From Symbiodinium natans (Eukaryota; Sar; Dinophyceae; Suessiales; Symbiodiniaceae), in NCBI GenBank assembly GCA_905221605.1, contig CAJNDS010001990.1, positions 252,001-316,000 on the forward strand: a stretch of DNA of 64,000 nucleotides. Direction: 5' to 3'. A program made the position numbers and the translations under genes. Positions within the stretch are counted from its first letter, which is position 1, and the number at the start of each line of letters is the position of its first letter. Under the pieces are notes generated by a model. That model searched no databases. It was not told the origin of the DNA and saw nothing but the letters and a program-made list of their open reading frames with translations. This document shows positions 41,030 to 50,818 of this stretch, piece after piece.

Positions 41030-42765
41030 ATGTTCGCTTTGGCGGCTCTTGCGGCTCTTTGCCTGGAGGTGGCAGTGGGTGATTGCCCTTCATGGGGCAA
41101 GCCGTTTCCTAGCAACTTGGCGGGCTTGGACAAGATCAGCTACGCTGACTTCTTCGACGTCACCTACTATGACCAGTACAAGGTGCTGGAGTATTCCCCC
41201 GTCCTGTCGATGTACAGCTCGACTTGGCACCCGGACCCGGCCTTGAAAGGCACGTCGGTCCCACCGATCGTGCTCTACCAGTGCGGCACCACTAAGCCTA
41301 CGACGAGCTCGCCTGGCGTCCCATCGAATGCTCGCTTCTTCGAGATTCCCGTCAAGAAGGCAACAGTTGGGTCAGCTGTCCCTCTCCCCTTCATGGAACT
41401 ACTGGGCGTGACGCAGTCCATCGACTTGCTCGACATTTCGCTCACCTCGTCACCATGTATGCAGCTCATGGCGCAATGCTTCCCCGAAATGCACATGAAA
41501 ACATCCAACGCGACATGGAGCACCCGGGCGAACCAGACGGACCTCCTTTTCACAGACGCCTTTGGTGCTGGGTACTTCGGCGATGCGCAAAAGGACGTCC
41601 CTTTCCAGATCTCCCTCGACCGCGGCACCCTTGACCGTGCCGAGTGGGTCAAGTTCATGGCCCTGTTCCTCGGGGACTCAGAAGAACCCCAAAGGGATCA
41701 TCTTACACTGCAAACCTAACAGTCCCGAAATCCAAGAGATGGACCCTAAGCAACCGTTTTCTTCCCCAAGGTTCTACAACGAGGAAGAGCAAGCAGAACA
41801 CATCTTTGAGCAGGTCAAGGCAGACTACAACGCGCTGAAGACCATCGGGAACCAGCTCCGCACCGACGCCAGCACGCAATACAACGGGGAGCAGCCGAAG
41901 GCGATCTTCGTGACGCAGTGACACGGCAGCACCTTCTTCAGGGCACTTTTTGCTGCTTCTGGCCCGTATGTTGGGGTTTAAGAGGGCACCTTATCTTGTA
42001 AGTGTTTTCCATGGGGTGGTAGGAGCCAAACCTACCAGGTGGGGTGGCAAGAACGTCATCAACAACGCCATCTACAAGAGCAGGTTCATCGACGACGCAG
42101 GGGCCCAGGTAGTTTCCTTGCCGGCCACAGCCCCCAAGAATTGTACCTTTGCAAGCAACAATGACGGCTCCAAGACAATGAGTTGCGACATCGGCGACGG
42201 CGACGCAGGCTTCAAGTCCATCCTGGCCGAGGCGGATGTGATCATCGACGAGTTCTCTCTCTGGCCCACCCACGCCGCGTCCGCCTACCCAGGCTTTGGC
42301 ACAGTCTACAACGTCACGCCTCAGGAGGTCCCAGCTCTCGCACGGAACCCTCCGAACATCTTTCGCGTTGATGGGTACATCAGCGACCCTTTCGAGGACG
42401 GCACGGTTGGCATGGGCTGGTTCGACATCCAGCAGTCGGAGCCGCAGCAGACCCTGGCCGGATTGATGGAGGCGATCTGGGACGCTGACTTCACCAGCAC
42501 CTGTGGGCAGAAGTACATTCGCCGGGCTAGCGACAACAATGCCCAGCAGGTGGTCAGTCACAGCGATTGCCCGCTTGTCGATTCACTCGGCCACTGCGAA
42601 CGGATCCATGGCCGCGCGAGCAGCCCCCCTATGTGCAGCCCGGGAAAGGTCTTCGAACCTTTCGAGACGACGACGACCACGACTGGACAAGTTGAGGCGA
42701 GTGCTGCCTGCGGAGTGGGCATGTTTGTCGCCTTGGTGCTGGCCCCGTTCTTGCCTGCATTCTAG
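41030..42765 (+). CDS. Secreted periplasmic-binding-protein-like protein, possible GPI anchor
   Basis: Complete three-exon gene (41030-41664, 41771-41917, 42039-42765) encoding 502 residues. ATG 41030 is the first in frame and starts a signal peptide (MFALAALAALCLEVAVG). The pattern KISYADFFDVTYYDQYKVLE, SVPPIVLYQCGT, LDRAEWVKFMALFYNEEEQA, EHIFEQVKADYNALK, NNAIYKSRFIDDAGAQVV and LAEADVIIDE follows the two-lobed iron/cobalamin-type substrate-binding fold used by bacterial ABC importers, also known in algae (e.g. diatom siderophore-binding proteins). A specific ligand is not inferable. The C-terminus has TTTTTTG, then a hydrophobic tail (GVGMFVALVLAPFLPAF), suggesting GPI or membrane anchoring. 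Introns of 106 and 121 nt are GT-AG and heptamer-free. Upstream lies a TTTAGGG array ending at 40855. Confidence 0.75.
41665..42038 (+). other. Two short introns of the PBP-like gene and the middle exon
   Basis: Intron 41665-41770 starts GTTCCTCGGGG and ends CTTCCCCAAG; the next exon starts GTTC. Intron 41918-42038 starts GTGACACGGC and ends AACCTACCAG; the next exon starts GTG. Both restore the frame (ALFYNEEEQ; VTQWGGKNV). First bases are repeated after each 3' site. TIR character is weak (CTCGGGGA / CTTGGGGA in the first). Confidence 0.65.
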
Positions 42766-43038
42766 CAGATTCACTTGCCTTGCTGGCTCTTAGCTGTGGA
42801 GGTTGGGATTTCGGTACCTTATATAACTTACATTCCCGCACCCCTTTATGTAGAATCCCCGCTTCTCTTCTAAGAGCGAGTAAGTTGCTGTGGATTTTTC
42901 CATGAAGAGTTTTCTGGGCCCGTGCCGTGCACGGGGCCAAAGGCCCTTTGGGGCCCTTTGTTTGTCTGACTTCCTTCTGACCTTGAGCGTAGTGTTCATT
43001 GAACACTCAGTATAAGCCCAAGACGATCCACTCGAAAG
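42766..43038. other. 3' flank, no gene recognised
   Basis: Contains the small palindrome GTGCCGTGCACGGGGCC and GGCCCTTTGGGGCCC. No heptamers. Confidence 0.4.
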
Positions 43039-43142
43039 AGTGCGCCAGCTTGTGGTGCAATCCCTAGCAGCCGTAGCACAGCTGCAAAAAAATGAACCGG
43101 CGTTGCCAGACCGCATCAGAGAAGCGCGACGCGATGCCAAAA
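43039..43142 (+). CDS. Exon-like island, helical
   Basis: Reads VRQLVVQSLAAVAQLQKNEP then ALPDRIREARRDAK, after a CGAAAG site and before AAAA|GTCGCTC. Strongly helical. Family unknown. A 27-C run at 43231-43257 and a CCCTAAA array at 43265-43350 follow. Confidence 0.45.
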
Positions 43143-43348
43143 GTCGCTCTTGCTCGCTTCAACTGCAGCGTCGGAGATCGCTGTACCCTTTTGTTGAGTT
43201 CGCACGCCTGACACGCTATGCCACCCAAGCCCCCCCCCCCCCCCCCCCCCCCCCCCTCAACAAAACACCCTAAATCCTATAAACCCTGAATCCTAAACCC
43301 TAAACCTAAACCCTAAACCCTAAACCCTAAACCCTAAACCCTAAACCC

Positions 43349-43436
43349 CTCCGTGTGGAGGATCTCCCGATGGAGCAGCCTCTGAGCTCGGAAGCCTCGG
43401 CTGCAGCAAGTCTTCGGCCCTGGGGGCTTTGGGAGG
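43349..43436 (+). CDS. Exon-like island, unknown
   Basis: Reads RVEDLPMEQPLSSEASAAAS then LRPWGLWEDG. CCCTAAA array on the left (to 43348) and TTTAGGG array on the right (43447-43580), the verified-exon arrangement. Confidence 0.45.
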
Positions 43437-43446
43437 ATGGTTTGGG

Positions 43447-43580
43447 GCTTAGGGTTCAGGGTTCAGGGTTTAGGGTTAGGGTTTAGGGTTTAGGGTTTAG
43501 GGTTTAGGGTTTAGGGTTTAGGGTTTAGGGTTTAGGGTTTAGGGTTTAGGGTTTAGGGTTTAGGGTTTAGGGTTTAGGGT
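43447..43580. repeat. Interstitial telomere array, TTTAGGG strand
   Basis: About 18 heptamers, pure apart from the left edge. 43600-43960 holds no clear gene; a C run and A run (43801-43833) resemble a family C element. Confidence 0.95.
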
Positions 43581-43968
43581 TTCATTTTGATTCCGTTAAG
43601 GTTTAGGTTGTAGGGTTTCAGTTTAGGCTCTGCGTGTGGCCATGCACGTCTACGCAATGATGTGAGACAGGGTGGCTTGGATCATTGAAACCCAGAATTT
43701 CGCAATCGCCCGGGCTCAGGACCCTGACCACATACTGGTATTTCCTTGAAACATAGGGGTACCACTCCACTTTTCAAGACAGAACAACCCTTAGTCCAGG
43801 ACCCCCCCCCCCCAAAAAAAAAAAAAAAAAAAGTATCGCCTCTTGGGGAAACCGCCATAATACATGCACGAACTTATATGGTGAGCGCACTCTCAGTGAC
43901 AAGCCCCTTGCCAAGGGGCTTACAGGGGCCCCCACGTACAAAAAAAAGCTGAAGGCCCATACTGTACC

Positions 43969-44235
43969 TTGCCTTCGGTGCAGCCAGTTTCTAGTCCCCA
44001 TAGGGAATGGTTTTGTTGCTTCCTTACAGTTGTTTGTGAAGAGCCTATTGTACAGGTGGGAATTTGGATATTTCATTTCGATGTTTCAGCGTTACCAGGC
44101 TCCGACAAGCTCGTAACCCCGACCTGGAGTAGGGCTTGTGGGGGTTGGTTGGGGACTGCCTTTGGCCTTGAACGCCTGCTTATAACCCTTGCACCCTTGC
44201 CAAGGCCTCAACAAAGGCTTTACGTCAAAGCCTGA
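43969..44235 (+). CDS. Open frame, doubtful
   Basis: 88-codon frame containing VVCEEPIVQVGIWIFHFDVS. It may hold an exon but no boundary or family supports it. Confidence 0.2.
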   Translation: MPSVQPVSSPHREWFCCFLTVVCEEPIVQVGIWIFHFDVSALPGSDKLVTPTWSRACGGWLGTAFGLERLLITLAPLPRPQQRLYVKA

Positions 44236-44384
44236 GGTCCTGGATTCGCCAAGATCTGTCGGCAGAGCCTGCAGAACTTCGGTGGTTTGAATGCTGACAG
44301 AAAAAGTTGCTGCTGATCCAAGTAGTGAAGTGAGTGGAAGTGGTCAAGCATGACAAGGCGCATTTAATACCAACTCACTTCGGG

Positions 44385-44471
44385 GTTTACGAAAATTAGG
44401 GACCCCCCCAATGATGATCCCTTTATACTAAGGAACCCGCAGTACGTACCCCTAATTTCAGAAACCCCCAC
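44385..44471. mobile_element. TIR element, family F
   Basis: GGGGTTTACGAAAATTAGGG at the left and CCCCTAATTTCAGAAACCCC at the right are inverted repeats of about 20 bp. Centre: ATGATCCCTTTATACTAAGG. Confidence 0.7.
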
Positions 44472-44567
44472 TTGGTGCATGCCTGCTCGCTGTAGTGGGC
44501 ACCCTGCTTGGGCATGCATACAGATTGTAAGCACCCCTGCCTTCCCCCGTTTGCTTGGAGTGACTCA

Positions 44568-44770
44568 TAAACCCTAAACCCTAAACCGTAAACCCTGAAC
44601 CCTAAGCCCTAAGCCCTAAGCCCTAAACCCCTAACCCCAAACCCCAAACCCTAAACCCTAAACCCTAAACCCTAAACCCTAAACCCTAAACCCTAAACCC
44701 TAAACCCTAAACCCTAAACCCTAAACCCTAAACCCTAGCCCTGAACCCTAGCCCTGAACCCTAAACCCAT
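44568..44770. repeat. CCCTAAA array with CCCTAAG and CCCTAG variants
   Basis: About 28 units, pure in the middle and variant at both ends. Confidence 0.95.
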
Positions 44771-44790
44771 ACCTTTTCTGCAGAGGATGT

Positions 44791-44870
44791 AGGATGACAC
44801 AGCACTCGCTCCTGGAAGTCTGCCTGCGTGTTTGGCCAGAACTGTACGGAGGCAAGCCCATGTGTAGTAG
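44791..44870 (+). CDS. Exon-like island, unknown
   Basis: Reads MTQHSLLEVCLRVWPELYGG KPM after AGAGGATGTAGG. CCCTAAA array on the left; a very long C run (about 44900-44932) on the right. Family unknown. Confidence 0.4.
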
Positions 44871-44898
44871 GTATGCAAAATGGGACCCTGAACTAGGT

Positions 44899-44932
<34 letters not shown>

Positions 44933-45074
44933 ACCCCCTCCCAGATAAAGCCGTCCAGTCGGCCTGTCATAGCAGTCGTGACGTATGCAGAACAGTGAAG
45001 TAGCCCCAAACCCTGCCAAACCCTGAACCCTAAGCTCTAAATAAACCCTAAACCCTAAACCCTAAACCCAGCAC

Positions 45075-45560
45075 ACTGCGCCAATCAGCCTGGCATCGTC
45101 AATAAGCCCGGGCGGCCATGGCCTCGCAGGCCAAAGGGGTGATGGTTTCAACAGAATTTGCAACCTCAAATGCCCTGAAACCTAAACCCTACCCCCCCAA
45201 GCCCTAAACCTTAAACACATGGAGCCATTGCAGGGTTTGCAAGGATTTTGTTATGGTTTCTAGGGGGTGTTAGGACTTGAAGGAGTGGGGTTTTGGGAAA
45301 TTTCTGCCCTCATGATGCTCCTGTGACTGGGAGTTTTGCGATTTCGCGTTTGGGTTTTAAGGGGTTTGGGGTTTTGGGGCTTACTGTAGGGTTTTAGGGT
45401 ATAGGTTTTTGAGGTGGTTAGTTTAGGGTTCTGGGTTTTGGGTTTTGGGTTTAGGGTTAGGGCTTAGGGTTTAGAAAAAGGGCTCTAGATGCCAGGATGT
45501 CCTCTTGGGCTACCTCGGCCGCAATCTCGGATCAGAGGAGCCTGTTTAGGGTTTAGGGTT
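45075..45560. other. Short exon-like and degenerate telomeric sequence
   Basis: 45075-45130 reads NQPGIVNKPGRPWPRRPKG; 45490-45550 reads LDARMSSWATSAAISDQRSL. Between them is degenerate TTTAGGG-like sequence (45230-45475). Too short to support calls. Confidence 0.3.
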
Positions 45561-45600
45561 TTAGGGTTTAAGGGTTTAAGGGTTTAAGGGTTTAGGGTTC

Positions 45601-45699
45601 ACTTTGCTTCAGGCGCTTTGTGGCATAGTTTGTACTCGAAGCGCTGTGCCTATTAAGACTTTGGCCAAGCAAGATGTTGTAACAACATTCGCACAATAG
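45601..45699 (+). CDS. Exon-like island ending in a stop
   Basis: Reads TLLQALCGIVCTRSAVPIKT then LAKQDVVTTFAQ and stops at 45697-45699. Heptamers (TTTAAGGG variants) lie immediately upstream. Could be a terminal exon; family unknown. Confidence 0.35.
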   Translation, partial: TLLQALCGIVCTRSAVPIKTLAKQDVVTTFAQ

Positions 45700-45744
45700 A
45701 GAAGCACGAGTTGAGAAGGTCAACGATGGAGTTGTCAGTTTGCG

Positions 45745-45870
45745 CATATCCCTTAGAGGCTACTTAGGTATATAAGAACTCTATAAGGTCTATGTAAGGT
45801 CTATATATGGCGGGTCATGTAGGGGTCACATAGATGAAGGGTCCCTTCTAGGGGTCCCTCCTTATATCCC
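45745..45870. mobile_element. Family I element
   Basis: GAGGCTACTTAGGTATATAA, TCTATATATGGCGGG, then TCCCTTCTAGGGGTCCCTCC. Same order as 36235-36405. Confidence 0.6.
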
Positions 45871-46009
45871 TTCAGTGTAATTTTTGGGTCTATATCATGG
45901 CTGGGAGCTCGATACTTCCTGCCAGGAGCTCGATGTTCGACTCAGCCGCTTCGGAGGCGCGCGGAAGCCCGCGTTTCAGGTTCAGGGTTTACTCTAAACC
46001 CTCAACCAA

Positions 46010-46120
46010 AAATCTAAACCCTAAGCCGAAACCCGAAACCCTAAACCCTAAACCCTAAACCCTAAACCCTAAACCCTAAACCCTAACCCCTAAACCCTAA
46101 ACCCTAAACCCTAAACCCCA
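46010..46120. repeat. CCCTAAA array
   Basis: About 13 units. The next island (46141-46219) is followed by GTTTAGGG; this is the CCCTAAA-exon-TTTAGGG arrangement. Confidence 0.9.
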
Positions 46121-46140
46121 ACCATTTAGCAGTTCTGTTC

Positions 46141-46219
46141 ACATCAGCCGTGCCTCAGGCACTCCAGTTTGGAGCAAAGCGCCCTCGTCAGAGTCGATGA
46201 CTCGAAGGCCGGAGGCAGC
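46141..46219 (+). CDS. Probable PDCD2/TSR4-like upstream exon
   Basis: One frame reads SLEQSALVRVDDSKAGGS, matching the SKxGGxPDW context that precedes the zinc-binding domain of PDCD2/TSR4 proteins; the next exon at 46571 reads PDYLNC. The phase of the join could not be reconciled, so the boundary (near GGCAGCA|GTTTAGGG) is unsettled. Another open frame (ISRASGTPVWSKAPSSES) is the competing reading. Confidence 0.4.
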
Positions 46220-46389
46220 AGTTTAGGGTTTAAGGTTTAGGGTTTAGGGTTTGTTTGAGGTGTGGGGGTTTGTAGGACTTTATGGTCGTAGAGGGGTTTG
46301 GGGCTTAGGGCGTGACATCTTTTCGGGTTGAGACTAGGGTCCGAGGGTTTAGGGCCTAGCGTGTTGGGGGTGTAGTGTTTAGGGTCCCA

Positions 46390-46540
46390 GGGTTGGTTTA
46401 GGGTTTAGGGTTTAGGGTTTAGGGTTTAGGGTTTGGGGTTTAGGGTTTAGGGTTTGGGGTTTAGGGCGGTTTAGGGTTTAGGGTTTAGGGTTTAGGGTTT
46501 AGGGTTTAGGGTTTAGGGTTTAGGGTTTAGGGTTTAGGTC
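46390..46540. repeat. TTTAGGG array
   Basis: About 20 heptamers with TTTGGGG variants, inside the proposed intron between 46219 and 46571. Confidence 0.95.
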
Positions 46541-46570
46541 TGCCAAGCCCGGAAAAGTGTGAGATGCAAG

Positions 46571-47890
46571 GCCAGACTATCTCAACTGCAGACTTTGCAG
46601 CAAGCCACTGGTCGGGTGCTTATCGTACCAGTTCTTGATCGTAGGGAACAAAGATCCTAGATAGGATAAGGGAGACCCTTAAAAGGGGACCCTTCTGAAC
46701 CCTCTTCTGGCTCTCTTAAACAGGGACCTTATTCAGAGGGTCCATATTCCCAAGGGTCCCCCTAATCATATCCCCTAAAAGAAGCCCATGTAGTACCTTA
46801 AAGCCTTATAGAGTTATACAGGGGGATGTAAGGTACCTAAGTTCCTGGTTCAACCCCAAGCCCAAATAACAAATTTCTAAACCCTATAACCGCTAAATCC
46901 TAAACCCTGAACTCTAACCATGCAAAATCAGCCCTGTTTGGGGAGTGAGGCTTGTTCTGCTTGGGTCTAAAGGAGGGAGATGGTTTAGGGCTTGTTTAAT
47001 TCCTATGTTCCCTATCATTGCAAGAAAAACGGTTTCCAGTCAAACAGTTAGGCTTCCCTGAATACTGTGCACGGCAAGAGCCCCTTGAATTAGTAGCGTC
47101 CATGAACTGCGGAGTAGGGTTCAGGGAGTAATAAAGCGTGGAGTGCAGCTTCCCCACTGCCAACCAACACTGCTATCATCGCGCAATAGAGGCATGCTGC
47201 ATCACAGAAAGTCAAGCCCTACTAGCTCATCCTAAGACCCAGACTAGGCCCTTGTTCCCTTCTTTTGGGGCTTAGGTTCCCTTTATCAGCCCCTTGAAAC
47301 CAGAAGTGCACCCTTCTTTTTCCTAGTTTATACTCTTGGGTCTACTTGGAGGTTCAATTATAGCTGTACCTATAACCCCCCTATGTCCCCTAAGTAGGTT
47401 ACAAGTAAACCCTAAACCCTAAGCCCTAAGCCCTAAACCCTAAACCCTAAACCCTAAACCCTATATATAAGTGGGGTTATCAGTACCCATGAACCTCCAA
47501 GTCTCCGAGGTGCTCTTCACGCAGATCTCTGCGGGGTACGGGGATCGACCCAGGCGTTTGCTCCACATCTTCGCGTGTCGCTCAAGTGAGTGCAGCCGGG
47601 GCCCCTAAAAAATGGGCTGGGCTTGGCCCTAAACCCTAACCCTAAATGTGCGGGGTCAGGTGGTAGAGTTTAGGGTTTAAGGTTCGAATTTCGGATTAAG
47701 GGTTTCAAGGGCTTTGGGTTAGCTGTTCCCTGGGCAATCTAGCAACCAACAAATGAAAATTGTTTCCACGTACCCCTGAGGTTTAAGGCTTCAAAACTTG
47801 CAGGGTTTACTCGCCGGGTGGAAAGCGGTGCTGGCGTCGTCCAGAATGGCGCGGCAACACGCAAACGCAAACAGCTCAACAAGCATTCCT
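46571..47890 (+). CDS. PDCD2/TSR4-like gene, N-terminal exons
   Basis: Exon 46571-46610 (40 nt) reads PDYLNCRLCSKPL. The next, from 47510, reads VLFTQISAGYGDRPRRLLHI then FACRSSEC. A further exon, from about 47781 or 47804, reads GWKAVLASSRMARQ, then low-complexity residues. This follows the PDCD2/TSR4 order: GGKPDWL, CxxCxxPL, LLQxYAP, RxLHxFxCxxxxC, WxVxRSQ. These proteins are cytosolic chaperones of ribosomal protein uS5 in fungi and animals; the same role here is inferred. Intron 46611-47509 (899 nt) is GT-AG, joins in phase, and contains an H element, a G element and an E element split by a CCCTAAA array. A GTGAGTGC donor occurs at 47586 (exon ending in phase with 47781), but the CxxC continuation (SSECSR) would then be lost, so this boundary is open. 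Later exons are not surely identified. Confidence 0.6.
46652..46785. mobile_element. TIR element, family H copy 2
   Basis: Near-identical centre to 10188-10318; arms TAGATAGGATAAGGGAGACC and AAGGGTCCCCCTAATCATAT. Located inside the first PDCD2-like intron. Confidence 0.75.
47236..47338. mobile_element. TIR element, family G
   Basis: GGCCCTTGTTCCCTTCTTTT, GGCTTAGGTTCCCTTTATCA, GCACCCTTCTTTTTCC. Lies directly beside the E element at 47348. Confidence 0.5.
47348..47501. mobile_element. Family E TIR element split by a telomere array
   Basis: Left arm TTGGAGGTTCAATTATAGCT then GTACCTATAACCCCC; right arm GTGGGGTTATCAGTACCC then ATGAACCTCCAAG. Eight CCCTAAA-type units (47408-47462, with CCCTAAG variants) sit between. 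The right end is 8 bases from the proposed PDCD2-like exon. Confidence 0.7.
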
Positions 47891-48106
47891 CCAGTTCGAG
47901 CCTCCAGTCTAGGTAGCCCAGAAGCTCTACTGAATTGCGTCCTGTATCAATACTCTTTTGGGGCGCCCTTTCTGGTGTTTGCTGATTGTATGCAGGTGCT
48001 CAGAACACACAGAGGGGACCAAAAAGTGGTACCACTTGACCTCCATCGAGTATGTTGCATCCCTCAGCCTCCCAGAGCTAGCCGAAACCCTGGACCCTTA
48101 AACTAA
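47891..48106 (+). CDS. Open continuation of the 47.8-kb reading
   Basis: The frame remains open (SSLGSPEALLNCVLYQYSFG then APFLVFADCMQVLRTHRGDQ) to a stop at 48106. It may be more exon, or intron that happens to be open; the PDCD2 family gives no guide here. Confidence 0.25.
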   Translation, partial: PVRASSLGSPEALLNCVLYQYSFGAPFLVFADCMQVLRTHRGDQKVVPLDLHRVCCIPQPPRASRNPGPLN

Positions 48107-48299
48107 ACCCTGCACCCTAATTAACCCTAAGCCCCATATCCCAGGCTCATAAACCTGAACTCCCGAAAGCCTAGACCCCTGACCACCTGAACCCTATCGC
48201 TCTTAAACCACAGCCCGAGCTCCCTCAAAAGGATGATTTTTGCAAGGATACCAAGTTCAGTATAGAAGCCCCGAATCCCAACGCCCCAACATCTTTAAA

Positions 48300-48410
48300 C
48301 CCGAAGCCCGAAACGCTAAAACCTAAACCCTAAACCCTAAAACCCTAAACCCCAAACCCTAAACCCTAAACCCCAAACCCTAAACCCCAAACCCTAAACC
48401 CTAAACCCTC
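48300..48410. repeat. CCCTAAA array with CCCCAAA variants
   Basis: Heptamers alternating with CCCCAAA, in the middle of a C-rich degenerate tract (48107-48480). Confidence 0.85.
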
Positions 48411-48487
48411 CAAAGCCTGGCCAACCCTCGGATGCCTAAGCCTTGAGCCCAACTTCAAATGCCAGAACCGGAAGCCCTCCCAACCCT

Positions 48488-48662
48488 GTTTGGAGGTTCA
48501 TGGTACGTATTAACCAACTATAACTGTACTTATAAGGGTTTAGGGTTTAGGGTTTAGGGTTTAGGGTTTATAACCCACTTCTAAGCCCCTTAAGTGCCCT
48601 AATATGTGTATAAGTACAGTTATAAGTACAGATATGATTGGTTCAGTACCATGAACCGCCAG
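48488..48662. mobile_element. Family E TIR element with an internal TTTAGGG array
   Basis: Arms of about 50 bp: left TTTGGAGGTTCATGGTACGT with CAACTATAACTGTACTTATA; right TATAAGTACAGATATGATTG with GTTCAGTACCATGAACCGCC. Five heptamers (48537-48570) interrupt the left half exactly where the copy at 11091-11173 continues TATAAG / CCCC. Here the array is TTTAGGG; at 47348-47501 it is CCCTAAA. Confidence 0.8.
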
Positions 48663-48714
48663 ACCCTGTGTATGGCTTTGCAACCTCTTTAGTAAGACCC
48701 AAAGCCTACCCTGA

Positions 48715-49615
48715 GCCCTAAATCTCTAAACCCTCAAAACTCTAAACCCCTAAAAACCCTAAACCTCTAAAAACCCTAAACCCCTAAACCCTAAATTCCC
48801 TAAACCCTGAACCCCTAAAAACCCTAAACCCCTAAAAGCCTAAACCCCGAAAACCCCTAAACCCTAAAACCCCTAAACCCTAAACCCTGCAAACCCCTAA
48901 ACCTGAACCCTAAGCCCCTGAAAACCCCCAAACCCTAATCCCCTACCCCTAAACCCTGAACCCTACAAACCCCTAAAAACCCTAAATAAACCCCTAAAAC
49001 CCCTAAACCCTACCCCAAAAACTCCTAAGCCCAAAACCCTAAACACCCCTAAACCCTAAACCCCTGAAAACCTTCCCTGCACCCTTGAAAACCCCTAAAC
49101 CCTAAACCCCTAAAAACCTTAAACCCTATACACCCCTAAGCCCAAAACCCTAAAAGCCCCTAAACCCTAAAACCCCTAAAAACACTCAACCCTACAAACC
49201 CCTAAACCCTAAACCCCGAAGACCCCTAAAAACCCCTAATCCCCTAAAGGCCCTAAACCCTAAGCCCATAAAACCCCTAAACCCTAAACCCTAAAAACCC
49301 CAAAACCCTAAACCCCGAAACCCTAAACCCCTAAAACCCCTAAACCCCAAACCCGAAAAAAAACCTAAACCCTAAACCCCCAAAAAAACCCGAAACCCTG
49401 AAAAGCCCTAAACCCTGAACCCCTATAACCTCTAAACCTTAAACCCCTAAACCCTAAACCCCAAAAAAACCTAAACCCTAAATAGCCCTAAACCCTAAAC
49501 CCCTAAAACCCCCCAAACACTACAAAGACCCTAAACCCTAAACCCTAAACCCTAAACCCTAAACCCTAAACCCTAAACCCTTAACCCTAAACCCTAAACC
49601 CTAAACCCCAAAAAC
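48715..49615. repeat. Long degenerate CCCTAAA tract
   Basis: About 900 bp of irregular ACCCCTAAAAACCC-type derivatives, ending in regular CCCTAAA (49530-49605). No gene. Likely an old array that lost its register. Confidence 0.85.
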
Positions 49616-49622
49616 CCTGCCC

Positions 49623-49696
49623 AGGCTCAGACCCGGCCTCCTGGCGCGTGCTGCGTAGTGCCCCACGCGGGATCCATCGTGGGATTTGGCCTTCTA
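49623..49696 (+). CDS. Exon-like island, unknown
   Basis: Reads QTRPPGACCVVPHAGSIVGF GLLG. CCCTAAA on the left, TTTAGGG (49700-49815) on the right. Family unknown. Confidence 0.4.
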
Positions 49697-49875
49697 GGGG
49701 TTCTAGGGTTTAGGGTTTAGGGTTTAGGGTTTAGGGGTTGGAGTTTAGGGTTTAGGGCTCAGGGCTTAGGGTGTAGGGTTTAGGGTTTAGGGGCTTTTAG
49801 GGTTTAGGGTTTGAAGGCTAGTCAGCCCTAAACCCTAAACCAAACCCTGAACCCTAAATCCTAAACCCCAAACCC

Positions 49876-50285
49876 AGCCGCAGGTACAGGAAAGCTGGCG
49901 GCGGAAGTCCCCGAGGCTTCAAGGGTTTAGGTTCCAGGGCGCAACTTTTTGCACACCTTGCTGAGCTGATCACGTCAGATCACTTCACCCCTCTCATTTT
50001 TGTGAAGCACTATACGCCTGAAAGCCCGCAATCCCTAAATCCTAAGACACAAACGGCCGATATCAGACTCTGTTTGGAATTCAGGTTTCAATTTTCGTTG
50101 TGTACGAGTTGATCAATGGATTTCAGGGTGCCACTCCGAGTACCCTAACTCTAAACCCTAAGCCCTAAACCCCTAACCTCCATTCGACGCCATGCAGGGT
50201 GACAAGCTCCAAGAGCCTCCAAGCCAAGGGGCAGGCAGTTACAACCCGTCTTTGCGCTTGCTCAAAGGCTTTTCAGGCCTAAGGT
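49876..50285 (+). CDS. Two exon-like islands with heptamer-bounded spacer
   Basis: 49876-49925 reads QVQESWRRKSPRLQ. 50187-50285 reads FDAMQGDKLQEPPSQGAGSY then NPSLRLLKGFSGLR. The spacer begins GGGTTTAGG and ends with CCCTAAGCCCTAAACCCC. No phase-consistent join was worked out; family unknown. Confidence 0.35.
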
Positions 50286-50335
50286 GATCAGAGTTTAGGA
50301 TCTAGGGTTTAGTGTTTAGGGTTTAGGGTTTAGGG

Positions 50336-50566
50336 GCTGTTTATTTCGGGTGCGGGAGGCTTGTCCAATGCCTGACCGCGTTGACGATTGACCGTTTGCC
50401 CATTTGTCCGTTTAGCATTCTCGACATTCATTCCACTGGTGCCGCATGGTGTTATGCTTGACCCGGCCAAGTTCAGGGCAGGTACATCAAGATGCTGCAG
50501 CAGCCCAGTGGGAATAGAAGCTACAACACAAATGACAGCAAGCAGATAAAGATGACATACATACAT
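50336..50566 (-). CDS. Open minus-strand frame, doubtful
   Basis: Reads YLLAVICVVASIPTGLL-like residues after MYVCHL, then NLAGSSITPCGTSGMNVENA. Signal-peptide-like start, but it lies where a plus-strand intron is expected. Undecided. Confidence 0.2.
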
Positions 50567-50667
50567 GTATATCGTTGTGTATACAGCATATATTCATAGG
50601 TAAGGTTTTCGCCGGCCGGCGAGCCTGGTGTATGATATCCATGGCCCTTTCATTCAACATCATGTTG

Positions 50668-50815
50668 CTAAACCCTAAACCCTAAACCCTAAACCCTAAA
50701 CCCTAAACCCTAAACCCTTAACCCTCAACCCTAAACCCTAAACCCTAAACCCTAAACCCCCTAAACCCTAAACCCTAAACCCTAAACCCTAAACCCTAAA
50801 CCCTAAACCCTAAGC
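50668..50815. repeat. CCCTAAA array running into a 3' splice-like site
   Basis: About 20 heptamers ending CCCTAAACCCTAAGCCAG, after which the exon-like reading at 50819 starts. Confidence 0.9.
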
Positions 50816-50818
50816 CAG

